From positions 312,678,492-312,742,491 of the forward strand of contig CM037876.1 in the NCBI GenBank assembly GCA_021292165.1: a stretch of DNA of 64,000 nucleotides, written 5' to 3'. The stretch's first letter is position 1, and every line of letters starts with the position of its first letter. The notes under the pieces are model-generated. The model was not told the origin of the DNA. It did not search any database and worked only from the letters and a program-made list of their open reading frames with translations. This document shows, piece by piece, positions 45,536-55,849 of this stretch. The stretch comes from Shinisaurus crocodilurus. Lineage: Eukaryota > Chordata > Lepidosauria > Squamata > Shinisauridae. Position numbers and translations under genes: made by a program.

Positions 45536-47137
45536 CGCCCTTATTTTTGGTTCCGTTTGAAAGGTAGTCTCTAGTGGTGTCAATCCCATGCCTACACCAT
45601 AGGAACCAAGCTACTCAGTTTCTTTTAGGTAGAGATGTTTTATTTTAGTGGCAACAGTTAAAAAGGTTTTATTGCTGAGGCAGCATTCTCTAGTGGTGAG
45701 GTCTGATTGAGAACTTTATTATAAACTGTGGCAGTGAGTTCTACAGACATCAGCCTCAATCTTAATGTTAACAAAAAAAGTGGGATAACCCACATGCTGT
45801 TCCATCGCATCTGGTGGCAGCAGCAGGACAACCTACAGTGTTGTTGTTTTTTTCATGCGTGGGTTTTAGACTAGAACTACAGCATGTGATCAGAACAAGC
45901 ACAGAAACACAGGACTCTGTAAAACAAAATCCAACCTGTCAAGCATGCACATTTTCTTCCATATTATGATATGGTGACTCTACCATAAGGAATGGAAGAA
46001 ATAACTATGCTGCGAATCTTACAGAAAGGATTAAAAAGAAAAAATCCCCATGGTTTCACTTTTTCCAGACATTTTGTATCTCTAGTCGTTCTATAAAAGT
46101 GTTCTTCTTACATAGTTTTTAGAAATCTTTTTGGGGGGGGGGGTAAAGGCTGGGTAACAATATATAAACACGTTTTAAATTCTAAACGAAAATATTACAT
46201 AATCCAAAACTGGTCAATTTTTTTGGGGGGAAACAAAAACAGACCTTGGGAAACAAAAAACAGAAAAAAACTGTGTGTGTCCATCCTACATTTTCCTGTG
46301 GTTTTCCCCGCCCAGTCCTCTACATCTCTAAGAAGACCAATCTATAGACATACAAGTCAGAAGGGCCATGCTGGCAGTGGAACAATAAGATGACAGATGT
46401 GCAAATAACTGGTGGTTTAGGAGAAAAGTGCCTGAAGTGATGGATTGTGGGGAGGCAAGGGAGAGGAGTGTTCAACTGCCCCCACCCACACTTTTTGATG
46501 TAAAAATATGACTCTCACCCCCACTTTATACATGAACAGGCCAGATGAACGAACAAACATGGCTGCTGCTCATGTCTAGTTTTGCGGGAAGATTTCAATT
46601 AATTTCTGCCTAAGTCAAGAATGCTGCATTGATGCATTTCTTAAATGCACAACACCCTCAGTGTATGAAGTGGGGGTGGCGTATGCTAAAGATAACAAAG
46701 GCATTTGGAAAGAAGAAAGGGATCCTCCTCCCTTCTGTTTGGACTGTGTGTATGATGACCAGCTAAGGTGTTATCTCACAGCCTGCCTTTCTATGGTTGT
46801 TGTCTGCATGAGCCGCGCACCTTTTCTCCTGTCAGGATGATGATCGATGGTACTGACTCTCCACTCAACAAGTCTTAAGCATACTGCCGACTAATGGAAT
46901 AGTGCATGTCTGCTCCCCATGCTCTATATCAGGGGTCCTCAAACTTTTTAAACAGGGGGCCAGTTCATGGTCCCTCAGACTGTTGGGGGGCCGGACTATA
47001 GTTTGAAAAAAATATGAACGAATGGATCAAGTAAAAAAAAAGGACCGCGGTCCTTTTTTTTTTTACTTGATTAAATGGAAAGTTATTCAATTAATAATAA
47101 ATAAATTATAAATTATTTTGCTGTCTAAAATTGAAAT

Positions 47138-48269
47138 TGTGGAGAAACGAGCCTTTGGGGGTACACACACACACCTCAGGTGTGAACCGGCTGGGGTGGG
47201 GTGTGCATAGTTAGCGTGTAGAGAAAAGAGTTTTTAGGGTTCCTGCATGCATGCATGCAGGAACAAACAAACACACACACACACACACACACCTCCTCAT
47301 GAGTAAACCAGGTGGGGGCTGAGAAGAAGCAAAAGGTGCATGAAACATGAGATGGGGCCTGGCGTCCAGAGGTCTGGAGGAGCCAGGCTGAAAGCATTCA
47401 TATGCAGATGTAATTTAAATAGTTCAAGCCATGACTCACAGTTCCCTTTCCCCCTGCCTGGCCAGTTCCCTCCCCCCTGCATGGCCAGGTGAAATTCAAA
47501 TTGATTGGCTGAAGGCAAGAAAGCTACAGAAAGGGGGAGGGAGAAGAGCTTTTTCCCCACGTGTAAGCCTTTGTTCCTGTTCAGTCCTTTTTGGTAGCGT
47601 GCCGGCATGGCAGCGCGCCAGCGAGGGGCCCGAGCCTTTAGGGGGGGCCCCCCTCAGGAACCGACCCCAGGCAGCCTCTGGTAAAATTGGCTGGTTTGAA
47701 GGACTGGTGAAAGCAAGCCTTGTAGGAGTTTGCCCATCTTGGACCTTCGGGTAGGTGTGGTAATTCTCTATCGGGCGGCAAGGCTGTGCTAGATCTAACC
47801 CTTTGAAGAAGACACCCTCAGGTAACAGGTGTGTGCTTGAGAGATTTTAAAGAATCAGGTTTTCTTGTTTTATAGCTTTACTGTGTACTAAAGTGTTTCT
47901 CTATTTTGTGTGCTTCTCTCATTTCCCTAATCTTGTTGTAAGATGCTACCAGAAATAAACCTTGTCTTGAGTTCACTCTACATGAGTTTTGTAGTACTCT
48001 GTTAGTTCAGTATCTAAATCCAGGTTACAGAATTGAAGGCGAGTCCCTGAACAGAGATTCAAGTAGGGTTGCAGACAGCTGAGGCTGGCAACCTGGTACC
48101 TTGAGATCTCTGGGGGTCTTGGTTCCTTTGCCAGCAGGCAAGGGTGGGGTGGTGGCGGGTCAGCCAGCCCCCCCTTCCGGGCCACATGGTGGCAAGTGCT
48201 GGGTTTCCTTTGAGAGAGGAAAGGGTGGGAGTCTGGCGGGCCAGCCAGCCCCACCCCTCTTCCTCCACA
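47138..48269 (+). mobile_element. Solo LTR copy 3
   Basis: Starts TGTGGAGAAACGAGCC and ends TCTTCCTCCACA, flanked by the 5-bp duplication GAAAT (47133-47137, 48270-48274). At 1132 bp it is longer than copies 1 and 2. AATAAA is at about 47955. An (AC)n run is near 47270-47292. No viral genes are attached. Confidence 0.85.
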
Positions 48270-48288
48270 GAAATACATTTTAAAAAGG

Positions 48289-48987
48289 AATAGAAAGGCT
48301 TGATTTGCACACTGCACATATCTTATTCATAGTGCAAAGAAACAGGAAAAAACAATACAAGGATCACAGCCTTAAAAGCACAAACAGAATAGAAAGGCTT
48401 GATTTGCACACTGCACATATCTTATTTGTAAGTGCAAAGAAACAGGAAAAAACAATACAAGGATCACAGCCTTAAAAGCACAAGCAGAATAGAAAGGCTT
48501 GATTTGCACACTGCACATATCTTATTTGTAAGTGCAAAGAAACAGGAAAAAACAATACAAGGATCACAGCCTTAAAAGCACAAACAGAATAGAAAGGCTT
48601 GATTTGCACACTGCACATATCTTATTTGTAAGTGCAAAGAAACAGGAAAAAACAATACAAGGATCACAGCCTTAAAAGCACAAGCAGAATAGAAAGGCTT
48701 GATTTGCACACTGCACATATCTTATTTGTAAGTGCAAAGAAACAGGAAAAAACAATACAAGGATCACAGCCTTAAAAGCACAAACAGAATAGAAAGGCTT
48801 GATTTGCACACTGCACATATCTTATTTGTAAGTGCAAAGAAACAGGAAAAAACAATACAAGGATCACAGCCTTAAAAGCACAAACAGAATAGAAAGGCTT
48901 GATTTGCACACTGCACATATCTTATTTGTAGCACAAAAAAACAGAAAAAGACAATACAAGGATCACAGCCTTGAAAGTGCAAACACA
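48289..48987. repeat. Minisatellite: 7 copies of a 100-bp unit
   Basis: Units start with AATAGAAAGGCTTGATTTGC at 48289, 48388, 48488, 48588, 48688, 48788 and 48888. The middle units are nearly identical. The first (99 bp) and last differ more. A CAAACAG/CAAGCAG variant alternates between successive units over the first five. Confidence 0.97.
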
Positions 48988-50061
48988 GAGACTGGGGGGG
49001 GGCTCCACGGAGCCACTGACTCCTCCATGGACCATAAGGGGGGCCGGCGGGGCAGGGGGGGTGCTGTTTGAATTTCTGCACTCCCCCCCCAGATCTTGGG
49101 CCACACCAGCTCCGGGTTCAGCCACTTGGGGTGAGCGGGGCAGCGGCAGAGCTGAGTGTGGAGGCCAGAGTATGGGGCGCAGTTGCCCCCCCCGCGCCAC
49201 AGGGACTTAAGAGTTGCTAGCCCTGCGGGCATCAGGGCCGGTCTCGCTGGGCCAGAGGCGACTGAGAGGGGCTCCCGGCGTCCACCCTGGTGCGGAGCGG
49301 AGCGCAGCACCCACGGCTGGTGCTCCCCACTCGGGCGACTGCGACTCACCGGGAGTATCAGATGCCGGCGTGGAAGTTCCTGAAGAGGAAGCGGTCGTCG
49401 CCCGTGCACCACGTTGGACGCGGCGGCGGAGTCGAGCAGGCACTGAGTGAGGCCTGGGCGTGCGGCAGCGCCATCAGCGGGCCGTGCATTGCCAGGCAAC
49501 CCTGCGGCAAGCGTGTGCGACGCGGTGCCCCGGCCAGCCAGCAACAGGCCACGCGTCAAGACCGTTGAGCCGCCGCTGGCTCACCCCGTTGTCGCAGAAT
49601 GGTCCTCCGGCCGCTCCGCATCAGCATGGTAACGCGGCGGCGCAACTCCTCCGGGAAGGGGCAGCAGAGCGCCCACCCACCGGGCCGGGAGGGGGCCGAT
49701 GGGCAGAGTTTGCTGCGGCCGGCACACGTGTTCCTTTCCGGCCCCTGCTTCCGGTCCGCCTCTCAGCTGTTCATTCCCCAGGGGAAGCGGGCGTACCTCA
49801 GCGGCTTGGCAGGCGCGCCGCTCTGGGGTTTCCCCCCACACCTTTCTTCCCAGTGGCTTACTCCGGCGGGGTGGATTCCCAGTGGGCAGGGAGCCTCTAG
49901 ATCGGCCGCCGGGCTGGATGAAAAGGCCCGGCGGGCCGGATGTGGCCCGCGGGCCTTAGTTTGAAGACCCCTGCTCTATATCATCATCAGGTTGGGACAA
50001 AACATAATTATTCCCTCAGCAACCTGTTCCCCTAACAACAAGGGTGCACTTCACATAACTA

Positions 50062-50289
50062 AGTGCGGCGTAGTGGTGAGTGTGTTGGACTGGGACTCGG
50101 GAGGTCCGGGTTCTATTCCCCGCTCAGCCATGAAACTCAATGGGTGACTTTGGGCCAGTCACTGACTCTCAGCCTAACCTACACAGGGTTGTTGTGAGGG
50201 TAAAATGGAGAGGAGGAGGAGGATTATGTAAGCCATCTTGGGTTCCTTGCAGGAAAAAAGGCGGGTATAAATATAATAAATAAATAAAA
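50062..50289 (+). mobile_element. MIR-like (CORE) SINE, near full-length
   Basis: A tRNA-like head (GCGGCGTAGTGGTGAGTGTG, B-box GGTTCTATTCC), a MIR-type core (TGGGTGACTTTGGGCCAGTC, ACAGGGTTGTTGTGAGGGTA), a 3' stem and an (AAATA)n tail. Confidence 0.85.
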
Positions 50290-51195
50290 TAACTTTGTTC
50301 CCTAAAATAAAGCAAATTTCTAAATTTCTTTTAAAACTCTAAAAAGACCCAAGTTATTTGAAAGGGCCAAATGTTTGGCTCACAAGGCAATTTGCATTCA
50401 GCTATAGTCAGGTTTGCTGCACATCTCAGTTGGAGACATGGTAATAGACTTAGACCCTTCACAAGTCTCAACTGGCAGGTAACTGAAAGAAAATGTCTTA
50501 GACAAACTAACAATCTTAAAAAAAAACAAAAAAACCACAAATATTTATTGTGACTTTGGAAAGTAACCAAGATAAGTCCTGAGAACTTCTGGACCATGAA
50601 GTGGTAAGGAAAGTGGAGATTCTGCAAACCTAGTCCCCTAGATGGTGACAGACTGGGAAACAATAAGAAGTCCTCTTCTATCCCCAATTGCATTACATTA
50701 TTAGATTCTGCAAAGTTTAATGTTTAGGGGTTTTTTTTGACAACTTCAAATTTTCATTTTGTACCTGCTTTGAAAACCACAACTTCTTAATGAAGCAAAC
50801 ATGCAAATTCCCACCCCCACAGAATAAGGTAAGCTTAAAGTGCAGGAAGTGGGAGTGACCACACCATCAAACTACCAGACCTATCATGGCTTGTGTTAAA
50901 AGCAAGGGGCACAAGAGAACAGGCAAGTTTCCCTCTCCAAATTAGAAGACAGCAGTTATGAGAAGAGGATGGGTGGGGTGCTTTCAGAAAAGACACGCCA
51001 CCTCCTTAGGATTGCAATGAGAAATAGTCAGAAATTATGGAGGTACCACGCAACAGTGTGTATGTGTGTGTTTGAGTATGTCTATATAGAGCAGAAAGTT
51101 GCCTACCCTTCCTTTTGCAAGAATATGAGTGAGTGGGATATGATTAAGGCTCCTTCTGCCTGGATGAGCATTATAGCTTCAAGCAGATACTAAAT

Positions 51196-51327
51196 CAGGG
51201 CTGGGCAACTTGTGGTCCTCCAGATGTTTTGGCCTACAACATCAGCCCTAGCCAGCACAGCCAGTGGTGAGGGATCATGGGAGTTGCAGGCCAAAACATC
51301 TGGAGGGCCACACGTTGCCCAGCCCTG
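51196..51327. mobile_element. hAT foldback MITE copy 6
   Basis: CAGGGCTGGGCAACTTGTGG ... CCACACGTTGCCCAGCCCTG, with a perfect 8-bp duplication TACTAAAT (51188-51195, 51328-51335). Confidence 0.85.
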
Positions 51328-51457
51328 TACTAAATGATGGCCTTTGAAGAGCAAGTTAAATGATGGCCTTTGAGGAGCAAGTTAGTAGCACACAAGAGAA
51401 AATGGGACTGGCCAGCTCGAAAGTGAGCAGGTGCAGAATCTCTCTGCCACACGTAGT

Positions 51458-51472
51458 GTGTGTGTGTGTGTG
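51458..51472. repeat. (GT)n microsatellite
   Basis: A short GT run. Confidence 0.85.
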
Positions 51473-52242
51473 TATGTAGGTGTGTGAATGCTTGTGTCTG
51501 CATAAGCACTGTCAAAATGGGGCAAACAAAAGCATTAACAAAAGGTATACATGGGGGGGGGGAGAGCAAAACTGACAAGGAAAATTGATACCAGATGGGA
51601 GCAGCAGGGTTAACTCATGGGGGGGAAAGAGAAAAGAATGTGAAACCAGGACAGGGTGCTAACAAACACTTAGAACATCAACTATTACTTGTTTGAGAGG
51701 GAGAGCGCTAGGTAGAAGGGTCAAGTGCTCTGTGATGGTGAGTATTTGGAGAATGCATAGTGAAAGAATAAAAAGAAGGGGAGGACACCAGGGATCAAGA
51801 GGTTGAGCGCTGGTTCCTCACCTTTCCCCCTCTCCTGTGTGTCTGTAATATTTACGCTGCAACCCTGCAATGGCTCCTTTAAAAGAACACACCTCTCACA
51901 GTGGTCCTAAGACTACGGCCGGCGCCCTGCCGGCTTGTTTACCTGGGAAGCAAGCCCCGGTGAACTCCGGGTGACTTACTTCCTCGTGAACGTGCATGGG
52001 AGGATGTGGTCGCACGTGACTTCCTGCCCGATCCTCCCAGGCAGGTTGACCGGGAAATCAGCCACCACCCAAATCCACGGGATTTACTCCCAAGCCAGCG
52101 TGCACGGGATCCCGGCACCTCGGGCGTCTGCTAAGCAAGAGACGAGAGGAAATTCCCACTCGGAGAAGGGGGAAGAACAAACCAAGGATGCGGATGCTGC
52201 CGTTTCGCGGGGAGGCACGACAAGGCGGCGGCGGCGACTTAC

Positions 52243-53183
52243 GGTTCCAGTAGACCGGGTAGCACTCGGCGTTGGCGACGTCCACTTCGTAGAGGCCCCC
52301 GCGGACACACACGGGCTCCGGGGGCAGGGCGTCGGGCGGGGGGGCGCATTCCTCGGCGCTTGGCGGCTCCAGGGCCCGGTAGGCCAGCTCGATGCGCAGC
52401 GAGTCGTAGCCGATGAAGGGCTTCCAGCTCTTGCGGTCCTCGCGGTAGAACCAGCGCACCTCCTCGGGGCCCAGCTCGCGCACCACCTCGCCGCCGCGCG
52501 CGCCGGCCGACGACGCGGACGAGGCGCGGCCGCTCAGCCCGCCGCCGCTGCCCGCCCCGCGCGCTCGCTTGCGGGGCTCCGGGCCGCCGCCGCCGCCGTC
52601 CGGCACCGAGAAGCCGCTGCCGGCGCTCTCGCTGCTGCCCAGCCCGCCGCCGCCGCCCTCCTCCCCGCCGTCCCGCTCCTCGTCGTCCAGGTCGTCGTCC
52701 TCGTCGTCGAGGTCGTCGTCGCCCTCGTCCGCCTCCTCGCCGCGGCCCAGCGCCGTGTAGAGCACCGCGCCGCCGCCGCCGGCCGCGCCCATGAGCGCGC
52801 CGCCGCCGGGGTCCAGCAGCAGGAGGCGGCCGCTGCGGTGGCTGCCGCGGCGCCGCCGCCGCCGCCGTTGAGCGGGAGAAGCGGCGGCCGCATGAGGCGG
52901 CGCGTGGCGGGGCGGCGGGCGGCGGTGGGGGCGGCGGCGGCCCTGCGGCGTGCTCGGCCGCCGCCAGTTCCTCAGAGCCCGACGACGACGACAGGGCGGC
53001 CGGCGGCGGCGGCGGCGCGCCCAGCGGCGGCTCCGCGTCGTCTTCCGCCGCCGCCGCCTCACGGACGGTCCGCGGCTCGCCCTCAGAGCCGGCGCCGCCC
53101 CGCGCCGCAGAGCGCTTGTAGAAGCCGGGGCTCGAGGGGGAGGCGATAGCGGCGGCGGCGGCCTCCTCCTCAGGGCTCTCCAT
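52243..53183 (-). CDS. DDHD1: DDHD1 exon 1 (coding part; contains a frame break)
   Basis: First coding exon of DDHD1, a cytosolic phospholipase A1 that prefers phosphatidic acid and affects lipid signalling and mitochondrial dynamics (family knowledge). The 3' part reads ELGPEEVRWFYRED, then KPFIGYDSLRIELAYRAL and EPVCVRGGLYEVDV up to YPVYWN, which I recognise as the conserved WWE-like region of DDHD1. The donor is GTAAGT at 52242-52237, in phase 1. Upstream are Ser/Pro/Ala-rich and Asp/Glu-rich low-complexity stretches, as in mammals. The ATG at 53183 (MESPEEE) has a good context (purine at -3, G at +4), but its frame is one base off from the conserved WWE-like frame. The shift falls between about 52800 and 52980 in GC-rich repeats. 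A start inside the correct frame exists at 52792 (MGAAGG, about 183 codons before the donor). Either the assembly has an indel or the true start is internal. Confidence 0.9.
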
Positions 53184-53540
53184 GCCGCGGCGGCTGAGGA
53201 GAGAAGAGGAGGGGGAAAAGGCCCGGCAGGCGGCGACGGCGACGCGCCACCCGCGCAAAGCCGGCCGGCCAGCCTCCCTCCGCCGGCGCCCTGGCCCCGC
53301 CTCCGCGCCTCGCGCGCGCCGCAGAGAGGGCGGGCAGCCGCCGCCACGCCCACAATGGGGAAGGGCAGACGCGCCCGGCCAATCAGCGGCGCGCGCGCCC
53401 CACCCCCCACCCCGGACGTTCAATGCCACGTTGTTCCAACGCTGGGCATGTTTAGGCAGAGCATGCTGGGAGTTGTAGGAATTTTGATCCGTCTAAACGT
53501 GCCCAGCGCTGCGCCCTTAACGACTGCCCGGAAATGATTG
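53184..53540 (-). promoter_or_regulatory. DDHD1: DDHD1 CpG-island promoter and 5' leader
   Basis: GC-rich, CpG-rich sequence directly upstream of the DDHD1 ATG; the island continues through exon 1 to about 52190. An inverted CCAAT box (GATTGG on the gene strand) lies near 53379-53386, about 200 bp upstream of the ATG. A GC box (CCCCGCCTC) lies near 53295. At about 53463-53478, read on the gene strand, is CTACAACTCCCAGCATGC, which resembles the ZNF143/THAP11 promoter motif. There is no TATA box. The transcription start was not determined. Confidence 0.7.
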
Positions 53541-53652
53541 CACACAGGCAGGCTGCGGCCGTATTTGTCGTACCCTGGAATATACGAACCCCGTGCAACA
53601 CACGAGGAGGTACTCCGCGGGAGCGGTGGACGGTAGCTCGAATGTCAGTGCG

Positions 53653-53798
53653 GCGGGGTATCCACTCTGGGTTTTAGTCTGAACTTTAAATGAGCTTTCC
53701 ATGGTGTTGAACGTATATTGTGGGGTGGGGTGGGGTTATAGTTCAGCACCATGGATAGCTTCTGAAAAGTTCAGGCTAAAACCCAGAGTGGATACACC
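53653..53798. repeat. Foldback repeat next to the DDHD1 promoter
   Basis: The left arm GTATCCACTCTGGGTTTTAG and TCTGAACTTT is repeated inverted as AAAGTTCAGGCTAAAACC and CAGAGTGGATACACC. The loop is about 60 bp. It is probably a small DNA element. No clear duplication was seen. Confidence 0.75.
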
Positions 53799-54194
53799 AC
53801 CCCACTCACATTGAAGCCACCAGCCTCTGCTACCCCGGAGTAAGCATGAAGTGGAAGACTGGGGTGTATGAGATCCTAAAGGCTCTCCCCTAAAAGGAAT
53901 CGGTGGTGTGCCTAGGTGGTTTTAGAGCCCCTGGATTGAACGGTCTTATGGGGGGTCCCGACGGCCCCAAATGTGTAACTTCAGTTGAGAAGCACACGGG
54001 CAATGTCTCTTCCCGCCACCCTGCCAGCGTTTTGCATCTGCTTCTAGAATGATGGCAACAAAATTGGTTGCCAACCCTGACCCCCACACCCCCCCGCCTC
54101 CAAAAAAAGCACATGCATTTTTGCATTTTAGGTGCACTGAAATCATAGCACCACCGTGACTTGAGGAATAAAAGGAACCTTGTTTTTGCTGTCC

Positions 54195-55079
54195 TGATGT
54201 CATCACCTGAAGCTGAACCCCGACAAGACCAAGGTACTTCTGGTGGGGGACAAGGGAAGGTTAGGGGATGTTGACCTGGTGCTGAATGGGGTACATCTAC
54301 CCCTGAAGGACCAGGTCCGCAGCTTGGGGGTCATTCTAGACTCCCAGCTGTCCATGGAGGCTCAGGTGGCAGCTGTGAGCCGGGCGGCGCTGTATCAACT
54401 CCATCTGATAGGGCAGCTGCGCCCCTACCTTCCTAATCACCTGCTCCCATCAGTGGTTCATGCCTTGGTCTCCTCTCGCCTAGACTACTGTAATGCGCTC
54501 TACGTGGGGTTACCCTTGAAGACGGTCCGGAAGCTTCAGCTGGTACAGAACGCAGCGGCTTGCCTGATTAAGGGCAGCCGCCGGCGTGATCACATCACGC
54601 CAGTGCTTAATGAGTTGCACTGGCTACCAGTTGCTTGCCGAGCCGAATTCAAGGTGTTGGTTTTGACCTTTAAAACCCTACACGGCTCCGGCCCAGCTTA
54701 TCTCAAGGAGCGCCTCCAGCAACATCAAGTAGGCCGCTCAAGAAGATCTGCCACGGACGGCCTTCTCCTTATCCCATCAGCCAGAGCAGCCAGGCTGGTG
54801 GGGACTAGGAAGAGGGCCTTCTCTGTGGCGGCCCCCACATTATGGAACTCCCTCCCTAGTGACCTTCGCCATGCCCCCTCCGTGATGAGCTTCCGCCGTG
54901 CATTAAAAACATGGCTGTTCAGGCGGGAATATGGGGTGGGTTAGGTTTTTAATGAGAATTTTTTATATTGTTTTAATTATTATATTGTGTTTTATTGTAT
55001 TTTAATTGTACATCGCCCAGGGTGGCCGGGTGACCGGCCAGATGGGCGATTGATAAATATAATAAATAAATAAATAAAA
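54195..55079 (+). mobile_element. L2 LINE 3' part
   Basis: 5'-truncated in codons for LKLNPDKTKVL. It contains the open frame 54243-54944, the L2 3' UTR (CAGGGTGGCCGGGTGACCGG) and an (AAATA)n tail. Confidence 0.92.
54243..54944 (+). CDS. L2 reverse transcriptase C-terminal part (open, truncated)
   Basis: 233 open codons from the region after the polymerase palm of the L2 ORF2 protein. The frame is already open before this ATG (LKLNPDKTKV), so the ATG is internal. Motifs are LVLNGVHLPLKDQVRSLGVI and LDSQLSMEAQV. Then come LYQLHLIGQLRPYLPNHLLP, SRLDYCNALYVGLPLKTVRK and LQLVQNAAACLIKG. The last part has HITPVLNELHWLPVACRAEF, GPAYLKERL, RAFSVAAPTLWNSLPSDLRH and RALKTWLFRREYG. This is the standard L2 tail order. 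The endonuclease and polymerase are missing, so it is a dead fragment. The lack of stops suggests it is recent. Confidence 0.88.
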   Translation: MGDKGRLGDVDLVLNGVHLPLKDQVRSLGVILDSQLSMEAQVAAVSRAALYQLHLIGQLRPYLPNHLLPSVVHALVSSRLDYCNALYVGLPLKTVRKLQLVQNAAACLIKGSRRRDHITPVLNELHWLPVACRAEFKVLVLTFKTLHGSGPAYLKERLQQHQVGRSRRSATDGLLLIPSARAARLVGTRKRAFSVAAPTLWNSLPSDLRHAPSVMSFRRALKTWLFRREYGVG

Positions 55080-55849
55080 TAAAATCACCTGCCACTCTCT
55101 GGGTGGTAATTTGCAGGGTGGGTGGGTGTGGCTGGGCTGTGGGACCCTGACCTCAGCCCCAAGGTCCAGGCCTAGCTGCATCACAGAAAGGAGCAAAGTT
55201 TACATGGAGGTTACATGCCCCACTCTGCATCGGTGTCAGTGGGATTTGCTCCGGAGTAAGGCACGCTCAGTACTTCTAGAATAGCAGCTTGATTCTTTCC
55301 TGCAAGGGGGGGGGGGGACAGCCCAATCCTGTCAGAAACCTTTACTTAGGAAGAAGTCCCACTGAATTCAGTAGGCCTTACTTCATCATAATATGATTAC
55401 ACAAATGTATGGAACAAAACAGTGACTTACAGGACTAGCTTATGTATGCACACTCAGAAATAAGCCCTACAGAGTTCAATAGGGCTTACTCCCAAGTAAG
55501 CTGTGGCTAACCTCACAATTCAGTTCCCTGGTGTATGTCTGCCTTAGTATGTTTAGTGAGTATAGAATGTTGAACTGAGTGGGTGTGGTTTGTGATGTCT
55601 TGGAAAGGGTGGCGGGAGGAGTATATAAGGAGTGTTTGAGTGACGTCAGAGTTAGTAGAGTGTTGTGTTAGAGAGTTTGGGAGTTTGGTTAGTTGGGTTA
55701 TTCGTGTCTTGTCTGTCAGGAGTTTTGAGAGAAATCAGTGCTTGTCTGAGGAATGAAAGTATTTAGAATTATAGGGACTTAGGTTTGGTGTAGGCAGGTT
55801 TAAAGTTATCGAGCTGCCTGAGCTGACGGAGGTGGTCTCGGACTTGGTG

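Larger units (their letters stand above)
46930..49973. mobile_element. hAT element with GC-rich interior, copy 2
   Basis: CAGGGGTCCTCAAACT at the left and AGTTTGAAGACCCCTG at the right, flanked by a perfect 8-bp duplication CTCTATAT (46922-46929, 49974-49981). It is the same family as 35871-37433 (shared A/T palindrome, AATAGAAAGGCTTGATTT, GC-rich right part). It carries a solo LTR (47138-48269) and an expanded 100-bp tandem array (48289-48987). Long frames in the GC-rich part (49150-49900) look like composition effects. Confidence 0.92.
31539..52242 (-). other. DDHD1: DDHD1 intron 1
   Basis: A 20.7 kb intron holding the LTRs, hATs, CR1 and L2 pieces, minisatellite and SINEs listed separately. 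Stretches with nothing recognisable are 32245-32570, 37935-38630, 39060-39597, 40065-41480, 43150-44389, 44530-45090, 45540-46920, 50290-51195 and 51330-52190. Confidence 0.85.

Noticed and set aside
48289..48987. CRISPR-like regular array
   Set aside because: Units are 100 bp, identical head to tail, without alternating repeat and unique spacer, and the window is vertebrate.
48963..49964. Several overlapping GC-rich ORFs
   Set aside because: They lie in the CpG-rich part of a hAT, overlap on both strands and show no family motif.
51935..53149. Long plus-strand ORF opposite DDHD1 exon 1
   Set aside because: It is the antisense shadow of a GC-rich exon. The minus strand has the recognised protein and the splice donor.
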